Assembly: GCA_002440625.1 (NCBI GenBank) | Contig: DJUV01000152.1 | Coordinates: forward strand, 1 to 5,476 | Direction of reading: 5' to 3' | Length of the DNA: 5,476 bases | From: Rhodobacteraceae bacterium UBA6273 | GTDB lineage: Bacteria; Pseudomonadota; Alphaproteobacteria; Rhodobacterales; Rhodobacteraceae | Shown: positions 1 through 3,104 of the stretch, piece by piece | Numbering within the stretch: the first letter of the stretch is position 1 | How the letters are laid out: each line of letters begins with the position of its first letter | The notes under the pieces: generated by a model | Seen by the model: only the letters and a program-made list of their open reading frames with translations | What the model was told of the DNA's origin: nothing | Databases searched by the model: none | Translations under genes and position numbers: made by a program

Positions 1-15
1 CTGAGCTACAACCGC
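1..15 (-). tRNA. Partial tRNA, 5' end only; probably a second tRNA-Asp
   Basis: Read on the minus strand, these 15 bases are GCGGTTGTAGCTCAG. They are identical to the first 15 bases of the complete tRNA-Asp at 47-123: the 5' half of the acceptor stem, the TA at positions 8-9, the D stem and the start of the D loop. The rest lies beyond the left edge, so the anticodon cannot be read. Identity through the acceptor stem makes a tandem tRNA-Asp copy the best guess. It lies 31 bases downstream of the complete gene and is probably co-transcribed with it. Confidence 0.75.
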
Positions 16-160
16 GCATCTCGCGCTCGGGCGATCCGGTGGATGGTGGCGCGGTTGACGGGGCTCGAACCCGCGACCCCCGGCGTGACAGGCCGGTACT
101 CTAACCAACTGAGCTACAACCGCATCCATCCGCCCGGATCGCCGCCCGAGCGTGGGATGC
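16..160. repeat. Imperfect inverted repeat bracketing tRNA-Asp
   Basis: The 31-base spacer at 16-46 is complementary to the tRNA leader at 126-160. Paired blocks are 16-20 with 156-160 (5 bp), 24-32 with 144-152 (9 bp), 33-39 with 134-140 (7 bp) and 41-46 with 126-131 (6 bp). They are interrupted by mismatches at 21/155 and 23/153, a 3-base bulge at 141-143 and a small internal loop at 40/132-133. In the minus-strand transcript this would close a long stem with the whole tRNA at its tip, in the manner of processing stems around rRNA. That role is inferred; the complementarity is seen directly. Confidence 0.7.
47..123 (-). tRNA. tRNA-Asp (anticodon GTC)
   Basis: The minus strand folds into a standard 77-base cloverleaf: acceptor stem GCGGTTG/CAACCGC, D stem GCTC/GAGT, anticodon stem CCGGC/GCCGG around loop CTGTCAC, a 5-base variable region, T stem GCGGG/CCCGT with loop TTCGAGC, discriminator G, and an encoded CCA at 47-49. 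The anticodon GTC (complement at 87-89) reads the Asp codons GAC and GAU. The gene has its own sigma-70-type promoter at 161-189 and an expected leader of about 30 bases. A probable second copy follows at 1-15. Leader and trailer are largely complementary (see the repeat entry for 16-160). Confidence 0.98.
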
Positions 161-189
161 GTAATAGGCATGACCGCGAGTGGCGTCAA
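161..189 (-). promoter_or_regulatory. Sigma-70-type promoter of the tRNA-Asp gene(s)
   Basis: On the minus strand a -35 box TTGACG (184-189) and a -10 box TATTAC (161-166) are separated by exactly 17 bases. Transcription should start near 154, about 30 bases before the mature tRNA 5' end at 123. The -35 box overlaps the last two bases of a hairpin that follows aroQ. The tRNA-Val promoter at 2162-2190 has the same design. Confidence 0.75.
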
Positions 190-208
190 GCGCGTGGGTG
201 CGCTTTTT
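188..208. terminator. Hairpin after aroQ, possible terminator
   Basis: AAGCGC (188-193) and GCGCTT (200-205) form a perfect 6-bp stem around the loop GTGGGT. On the plus strand the stem runs into five T's (204-208), the form of a rho-independent terminator. On the minus strand, the direction of aroQ, only two T's follow the stem before GACG, so termination there would be weaker. It lies 18 bases after the aroQ stop. It may end aroQ transcripts or stop antisense transcription from entering aroQ. Confidence 0.4.
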
Positions 209-223
209 CCGCTGCCTTGATCA

Positions 224-661
224 TCAGGCCAGAAGTGTCGCCAGACGGCGGAGCGCCAGCCCGTAACCCTCAGTTCCGCAGCCTGCAATCACGCCGTCGG
301 CGCGCAGCGAGACATAGGAATGGTGGCGGAAGCTCTCGCGCTTGTGGATGTTGGAGATATGGACCTCGATCACAGGCCCGTCGAAGGCATTGAGCGCATC
401 GAGAATCGCGATGGAGGTATGGCTGTAGGCGCCGGGATTGATGACGATGCCCGCCGCCTTCTCCCGCGCCTCATGGATCCAGCCGACAAGCTCTCCCTCA
501 TGGTTGGACTGCAAGGGCTTCACCTTCAGCCCGACCTCGGCCCCGGTCTTCGCCGCCGCCGCCATCACGTCATCAAGCGTGGCGCTGCCGTAGATCTCCG
601 GCTGGCGCTTGCCGAGGAGATTGAGATTCGGCCCGTTCAGGATGTAGATCGGCTTGGCCAT
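224..661 (-). CDS. aroQ: 3-dehydroquinate dehydratase, type II
   Basis: This cytoplasmic enzyme dehydrates 3-dehydroquinate to 3-dehydroshikimate, the third step of the shikimate pathway to aromatic amino acids. The 145-residue length is typical of the type II family, which forms dodecamers and uses no Schiff base. The signature [16 protein letters not shown] is at residues 10-25 and holds the catalytic Arg19 and Tyr24. NPGAYSHTS (75-83) gives the substrate-binding Asn75 and His81. EVHISN (99-104) holds the catalytic His101, and Arg112 follows in FRHHSY. The start at 661 is chosen because a GGAAGG ribosome binding site lies 8 bases upstream and the family begins just before this beta strand. 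A GTG at 724 would add 21 residues unlike the family. In many proteobacteria aroQ precedes accB-accC; here tRNA genes follow instead. Confidence 0.97.
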   Translation of the reverse strand: MAKPIYILNGPNLNLLGKRQPEIYGSATLDDVMAAAAKTGAEVGLKVKPLQSNHEGELVGWIHEAREKAAGIVINPGAYSHTSIAILDALNAFDGPVIEVHISNIHKRESFRHHSYVSLRADGVIAGCGTEGYGLALRRLATLLA

Positions 662-669
662 CCGCCCGC

Positions 670-675
670 CCTTCC
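670..675 (-). promoter_or_regulatory. Ribosome binding site of aroQ
   Basis: GGAAGG on the minus strand sits 8 bases before the ATG at 661. It decides the start of aroQ against the upstream in-frame GTG at 724. Confidence 0.7.
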
Positions 676-731
676 GCGCTTGAAGCTGTCGCGCCTCTGT
701 AGCGCGCTTTAGCCCCGATTGCACCGCCCCG

Positions 732-748
732 GCCGGAAATCCTCCGGC
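732..748. other. Hairpin between the small membrane protein gene and aroQ
   Basis: GCCGGA (732-737) pairs perfectly with TCCGGC (743-748) around a 5-base loop. No T tract follows on either strand, so it is not a convincing intrinsic terminator. It lies in the 120-base gap upstream of aroQ. I found no convincing promoter there. Confidence 0.35.
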
Positions 749-777
749 GGAGTGGCCCCTGCGCGTCAGGTGACCCC

Positions 778-808
778 GGCCTCAGGCCCTGATCGCACCC
801 CTGAGGCC
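778..808. repeat. 9-bp inverted repeat over the end of the small membrane protein gene
   Basis: GGCCTCAGG (778-786) and CCTGAGGCC (800-808) are perfect reverse complements with 13 bases between them. The stop codon (782-784) lies inside one arm. In the minus-strand mRNA this would be a stable stem-loop at the 3' end of the coding region. No T tract follows, so it could stabilise the 3' end or assist a factor-dependent end, but this is inference. Confidence 0.55.
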
Positions 809-997
809 GATGCCGATTAGGCCGGCGTTGATGAGAAGATAGGGCGAGGCGCCGCCGAAGGCGAGGCTCAGCGCCTTCGACCAGTCGGCGAAATGGTGCA
901 CCGGCTCGAAAGCGATGAATACCCCCGCCACAAGAGGCAGCGCCGAGGCGAGCCAGGTGAGAGAGGCCGGTTTGATGTATTTTTGCCGGAACGACAT
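782..997 (-). CDS. Small protein with two membrane segments, function unknown
   Basis: This 71-residue protein has no recognisable enzymatic motif. A basic N-terminus (Arg4, Lys6, Lys9) is followed by a hydrophobic stretch at about 13-30. A polar stretch with His34, His35, Asp38 and Lys41 leads to a second, Gly-rich hydrophobic segment at about 52-65 that ends in basic residues (Arg66, Arg70). The pattern suggests a two-helix inner-membrane hairpin. In size and layout it resembles small holin-like or prophage-associated proteins of alphaproteobacteria, but no other phage gene is present and I make no assignment. The ATG at 997 is preceded by GGGGG at 5 bases, a poor but usable ribosome binding site. 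The gene lies 96 bases after the dehydrogenase gene, and its 3' end lies in a strong inverted repeat. The opposite strand is open over this region, but membrane-like composition favours this frame. Confidence 0.65.
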   Translation of the reverse strand: MSFRQKYIKPASLTWLASALPLVAGVFIAFEPVHHFADWSKALSLAFGGASPYLLINAGLIGIGLRGAIRA

Positions 998-1057
998 GGG
1001 AACCCCCGCTTGAAAGCAGGCGCCATGAGAGCAGAGCCGCCTGAGCGCGACGTGAAC

Positions 1058-1081
1058 GGGGCGCGCGTTCCGGCGCGCCCC
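1058..1081. terminator. GC-rich hairpin after the dehydrogenase gene
   Basis: GGGGCGCGC (1058-1066) and GCGCGCCCC (1073-1081) form a perfect 9-bp stem with a 6-base loop, starting 12 bases beyond the stop of the minus-strand dehydrogenase gene. The minus strand continues GTTCACG, with no T run. It therefore probably marks or protects an mRNA 3' end, or attenuates read-through into the small membrane protein gene, rather than being a full intrinsic terminator. Confidence 0.45.
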
Positions 1082-1093
1082 CGTCCCCAGGGA

Positions 1094-1858
1094 TTACTGG
1101 TCGAGGAAGTTCGGCTGGCCGTTCGAGGCCGAAAGCCCGCCATCGACCGGCAGAATGACGCCGCTCACGAAAGCAGCGTCCGGCCCGGCGAGGAAGGAGA
1201 TCACACTGGCCACCTCTTCCGGTTCCACGAGACGGCCCATCGGGATGCGCTTGTTCAGCGCCGCGCTGACCTTCGGCGCGCCTTTCAGCGGCTCCGCCAA
1301 ACGGGTGTTCGTCGTGGCTGGCGCCACGGCATTCACGCGCACTCCCTCGCGCCCGAGGTCGAGGGCCATCCCCTGCGTCATCAGCGACACCGCACCCTTC
1401 GAGGCGTTGTAGCCGTACATCGCCCAGTCGCCGCGCATGCCCGAGACGGAAGAGACGTTCACGACATTGCCCTTCGATTTGCGCAGCTCCGGCAGCGCGG
1501 CAAGCGTCACGTTGCGCACCCCGCCGACGTTGACCGCCATCATCCGCTCGAAATCCCCGTCCGAAAGCATGTCGGCGGTGCCGGGCAGCACGACGCCGGC
1601 ATTGTTGACCACCACATCGACGCCGCCGAAGGTCTTGACCGCCGTGGCCACGATGCTCTCGGCCTCCTCGCGCTTCGATACATCGGCGACGGCGACGACG
1701 GCCTTGCCGGCGCCGATCTCTTTCGCCACTGCTTCCAGCGGTTCGCGGCGGGTGCCGTTCAGCACCAGATTGTAGCCGTCTTGCGCCAGCCTCAACGCGG
1801 TGGCCTTGCCGATGCCGGTGCCGGCACCGGTGACGATGGCAGTTTTGCGAGCGTTCAT
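1094..1858 (-). CDS. Short-chain dehydrogenase/reductase (classical SDR, FabG-like)
   Basis: This 254-residue protein has the classical SDR length and a single Rossmann fold. The cofactor-binding TGAGTGIG is at residues 10-17, Asp59 lies in the adenine-pocket segment VADVS, and NNAG is at 85-88. The catalytic set is complete: Asn110, Ser137, Tyr150 and Lys154 (YNASK). The C-terminal FVSGVILPVDGG is typical of the family. Arg37-Arg38 after the second strand, where NAD enzymes usually have Asp, suggests NADP(H). The PG motif after strand 6 reads PA (180-181), a minor variation. The substrate cannot be told from sequence; 3-oxoacyl-ACP reductase-like, sugar or alcohol dehydrogenase roles are all possible, and neighbours give no clue. 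The start is supported by AAGGAGA at 1865-1871, 6 bases before the ATG. A structured leader precedes it (1895-1928). It is a soluble cytoplasmic enzyme by composition. Confidence 0.95.
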   Translation of the reverse strand: MNARKTAIVTGAGTGIGKATALRLAQDGYNLVLNGTRREPLEAVAKEIGAGKAVVAVADVSKREEAESIVATAVKTFGGVDVVVNNAGVVLPGTADMLSDGDFERMMAVNVGGVRNVTLAALPELRKSKGNVVNVSSVSGMRGDWAMYGYNASKGAVSLMTQGMALDLGREGVRVNAVAPATTNTRLAEPLKGAPKVSAALNKRIPMGRLVEPEEVASVISFLAGPDAAFVSGVILPVDGGLSASNGQPNFLDQ

Positions 1859-1894
1859 ATCAAATCTCCTTGGGCAATCGGAATTTGCTTAACT

Positions 1895-1928
1895 GCCGCC
1901 GGGGTCCGGGTCGGACACCTCAGGCGGC
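1895..1928 (-). promoter_or_regulatory. Structured leader hairpin upstream of the dehydrogenase gene
   Basis: A nested inverted repeat lies 36 bases before the ATG. The outer arms are GCCGCC (1895-1900) and GGCGGC (1923-1928). The inner arms are GTCCG (1904-1908) and CGGAC (1912-1916) with a 3-base loop, and two further G-C pairs (1901-1902 with 1918-1919) flank a single mismatch. That gives 13 pairs in 34 bases. It leaves the ribosome binding site at 1865-1871 free. It could be a 5' UTR structure or a protein-binding dyad; there is no T tract, so it does not look like a terminator. Confidence 0.45.
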
Positions 1929-2023
1929 GCATAACTCTGATGTAGGCATGTCGGTCGCATGATCCAGACGCCCGCGCCGATGACGCGACGTTGCCGGGCA
2001 TCTGGCGTGACGTCAGCCGGACC

Positions 2024-2051
2024 GACGGCCGGAGCCGTCTTGCCGGGCAAG
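2024..2051. other. Two adjacent hairpins downstream of tRNA-Val
   Basis: GACGGC (2024-2029) and GCCGTC (2034-2039) form a 6-bp stem. On the minus strand its loop is TCCG closed by a C-G pair, a UNCG-type tetraloop. Touching it, CTTGC (2039-2043) and GCAAG (2047-2051) form a 5-bp stem with a 3-base loop. They lie 20-47 bases after the 3' end of tRNA-Val and probably define the 3' end of its precursor, although no T run follows. The rest of the gap from 1859 to 2070 holds only the dehydrogenase leader; I see no gene or convincing promoter in it. Confidence 0.4.
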
Positions 2052-2070
2052 TCTTGCGCGAAGGAGACGA

Positions 2071-2145
2071 TGGTGGGTGATAAGGGATTTGAACCCCTGA
2101 CATCTTCGATGTGAACGAAGCGCTCTACCACTGAGCTAATCACCC
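2071..2145 (-). tRNA. tRNA-Val (anticodon CAC)
   Basis: The minus strand folds into a complete 75-base cloverleaf: acceptor stem GGGTGAT/ATCACCC, D stem GCTC/GAGC, anticodon stem CTTCG/CGAAG around loop TTCACAT, T stem AGGGG/CCCTT with loop TTCAAAT, discriminator A, and an encoded CCA at 2071-2073. The anticodon CAC (complement at 2111-2113) reads the Val codon GUG. It is a single-gene unit with its own promoter at 2162-2190. No integrase or duplicated 3' fragment is visible, so there is no sign that it serves as an attachment site here. Confidence 0.98.
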
Positions 2146-2161
2146 GCGCATCGTGGCGGAG

Positions 2162-2190
2162 CTAATAGCCTGTCGTCGCGGGGGCTTCAA
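2162..2190 (-). promoter_or_regulatory. Sigma-70-type promoter of tRNA-Val
   Basis: On the minus strand a -35 box TTGAAG (2185-2190) and a -10 box TATTAG (2162-2167) are separated by 17 bases. Transcription should start near 2155, leaving a leader of about 10 bases before the mature 5' end at 2145. The layout matches the tRNA-Asp promoter at 161-189. Confidence 0.7.
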
Positions 2191-2259
2191 GCACCGAGTT
2201 CGGCCTGATTTGGGCCGATGTGGAAAACCGCCCGGCGCCAGCGTTATTGGTGCCATCAT

Positions 2260-2276
2260 GGAAACGATCCGTTTCC
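2260..2276. promoter_or_regulatory. Perfect 7-bp dyad, operator-like
   Basis: GGAAACG (2260-2266) and CGTTTCC (2270-2276) are perfect inverted halves separated by ATC. The 17-base dyad lies between the divergent tRNA-Val promoter and the secreted protein gene, about 140 bases before that gene's ATG. It has the size and symmetry of a site for a dimeric helix-turn-helix regulator, with AACG/CGTT half-sites loosely like LacI-family operators. It could also form a short RNA hairpin. No regulator gene is nearby, and I found no convincing plus-strand promoter to anchor it. Confidence 0.3.
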
Positions 2277-2352
2277 CTTGGGGGCTTCAGAACCCCAGTC
2301 GCGCCATAGTTGAGCCAAAGAATGGGGCGCCGGGCCGCGCAATATGGTCGCG

Positions 2353-2405
2353 CCCGCAATGCGTCCTGCGGGGGAAGCGTGACCGGCACACATGGGGAGT
2401 GCCGG
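2353..2405 (+). promoter_or_regulatory. Two leader hairpins ahead of the VPLPA protein gene
   Basis: CCCGCA (2353-2358) pairs with TGCGGG (2367-2372) around an 8-base loop, and CCGGCAC (2383-2389) pairs perfectly with GTGCCGG (2399-2405) around a 9-base loop. The second stem ends only two bases before the ribosome binding site that begins at 2408. If transcribed they would structure the 5' leader and could affect translation. The rest of the gap from 2191 to 2417 shows no gene. Confidence 0.4.
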
Positions 2406-2407
2406 CG

Positions 2408-2413
2408 AAAAGG
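2408..2413 (+). promoter_or_regulatory. Ribosome binding site deciding the start at 2418
   Basis: AAAAGG lies 4 bases before the ATG at 2418, a slightly short spacing. Together with the signal peptide that begins exactly at this ATG, it sets the start, although the same frame stays open upstream to 2310. Confidence 0.55.
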
Positions 2414-2417
2414 TGAG

Positions 2418-3002
2418 ATGCTGAAACCTGTGCTGGCCTTTCTGTTGCTTGTGGTGGCGCTCTGCGCCGCCGGCTCGCCAGCCGTTTCCGTCACCATGCC
2501 CTGGGCACAGGAGGAAGAGACTTCGGCAAGCCGCCTTGCTGTTGATCTCGGAGCGGTTTCGCGGGCCGTCGCGCTGGCCAGCGCAGAGGGCTTCAAGGGT
2601 CTTCGGACCGGCAGACAGGAAACTGCCCGGTCCAAGTTTGTGGCGCTTCTGCGCGCGGGGCTGCAAAAGGTGCCGTGGCTTGGCGACGGACGGGCGATGG
2701 GGCTCTGGACCTGGCAGCGCAACCCCGCACTCGGGGTGGCGGTCTACGGGCCGGGGATCGGTGGCTACAGCTCCTTCTCCTGGACGCGACAGCGCGGGCC
2801 GGATGCCGGTCTTGTTGCGGCGGCCAAACTGCGCCCTCTGACGCAGCAGGAACTGCTCTTGCAGCGGAACGGACGCGGTGGCGGGCCGGTGCCGGTGCCC
2901 CTGCCTCCGGCTGCGCCGATGCTGCTGGCGGCAATCGGGATCACGGCCCTGCTGCGCCGGCGAAGCGGAAGTGTCGGCAAAGGGGCTTCACACCCGACCT
3001 GA
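2418..3002 (+). CDS. Secreted protein with VPLPA-CTERM-like sorting signal
   Basis: The 194-residue product begins with a signal peptide: Lys3, a hydrophobic core at about 5-18 and a likely cleavage site around 20-30. Cys16 does not fit a lipobox (Leu15 precedes it). It ends with a sorting signal of the PEP-CTERM class: VPLP at 160-163, a hydrophobic helix at about 165-179 and RRR at 180-182. In Rhodobacterales such VPLPA-CTERM tails are thought to be processed by a dedicated exosortase, anchoring or releasing the protein at the envelope. The middle (about 31-150) has no domain I recognise. It has an Ala/Arg-rich helical part (35-85), a Gly/Trp/Tyr-rich part (87-123) and no cysteine in the mature region. 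A 12-residue tail follows the arginines, longer than usual. It is the only plus-strand gene, convergent with lon. Upstream in-frame codons from 2310 encode nothing signal-like and are excluded. Its substrate or partner is unknown. Confidence 0.8.
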   Translation: MLKPVLAFLLLVVALCAAGSPAVSVTMPWAQEEETSASRLAVDLGAVSRAVALASAEGFKGLRTGRQETARSKFVALLRAGLQKVPWLGDGRAMGLWTWQRNPALGVAVYGPGIGGYSSFSWTRQRGPDAGLVAAAKLRPLTQQELLLQRNGRGGGPVPVPLPPAAPMLLAAIGITALLRRRSGSVGKGASHPT

Positions 3003-3009
3003 CCTTCAC

Positions 3010-3024
3010 GCGGCCCGAGGCCGC
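3010..3024. other. Short GC hairpin after the VPLPA protein gene
   Basis: GCGGCC (3010-3015) and GGCCGC (3019-3024) pair perfectly around CGA, beginning 7 bases after the stop codon at 3000-3002. No T tract follows on the plus strand, so it is a weak terminator candidate. The larger hairpin at 3061-3082 may end transcripts from both sides. Confidence 0.35.
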
Positions 3025-3050
3025 ATGGACGACAGCAACCACCTGATCCT

Positions 3051-3082
3051 AAAAGAAAAAGGGCGCGGCAGATACCGCGCCC
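3051..3082 (-). terminator. Intrinsic terminator of lon
   Basis: On the minus strand GGGCGCGG (3075-3082) pairs perfectly with CCGCGCCC (3061-3068) around a 6-base loop, and the stem runs straight into TTTTTCTTTT (3051-3060). It begins 22 bases after the lon stop codon and is a textbook rho-independent terminator. On the plus strand the stem is followed by CCTTGTTGCTT, so it might also weakly end the convergent VPLPA protein transcript. Confidence 0.93.
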
Positions 3083-3104
3083 CCTTGTTGCTTCTCCGTC
3101 AGGA

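Noticed and set aside
43..393. Plus-strand open frame of 116 codons
   Set aside because: It runs antisense through tRNA-Asp and into the 3' end of aroQ, and its composition is Arg/Gly/Pro-rich without motifs.
692..724. Possible promoter for aroQ (TACAGA at 696-701)
   Set aside because: No acceptable -35 box lies at 16-18 bases. The match is no better than chance.
893..1945. Long plus-strand open frame of 350 codons opposite the dehydrogenase and small membrane protein genes
   Set aside because: It is antisense to a clear SDR gene with all motifs in place. Its translation is Arg/His/Gly-rich with no domain, typical of a high-GC shadow frame.
1855..2143. Two minus-strand open frames of 82-84 codons upstream of the dehydrogenase
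   Set aside because: They start inside or read through tRNA-Val, lack ribosome binding sites and have no motif.
2071..2190. tRNA-Val as an integration site of a mobile element
   Set aside because: No integrase and no duplicated tRNA 3' end is present in the window.
2191..2348. Possible plus-strand promoter for the secreted protein gene (CATAGT at 2305-2310, AATATG at 2341-2346)
   Set aside because: Neither has a plausible -35 box at proper spacing; TTGAGC at 2310-2315 is 27 bases from TATGGT.
2310..2417. N-terminal extension of the secreted protein
   Set aside because: The 36 extra residues are basic and not signal-like, and the best start has both a ribosome binding site and a signal peptide at 2418.
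2418..2480. Lipoprotein signal at Cys16 of the secreted protein
   Set aside because: The residues before the cysteine are Val-Ala-Leu, and a lipobox needs a small residue just before Cys.
2162..2722. Minus-strand open frame of 186 codons opposite the secreted protein gene
   Set aside because: It is rich in Arg, Ser and Pro, has no recognisable motif, and would overlap the tRNA-Val promoter and the plus-strand gene with its signal peptide and sorting tail.
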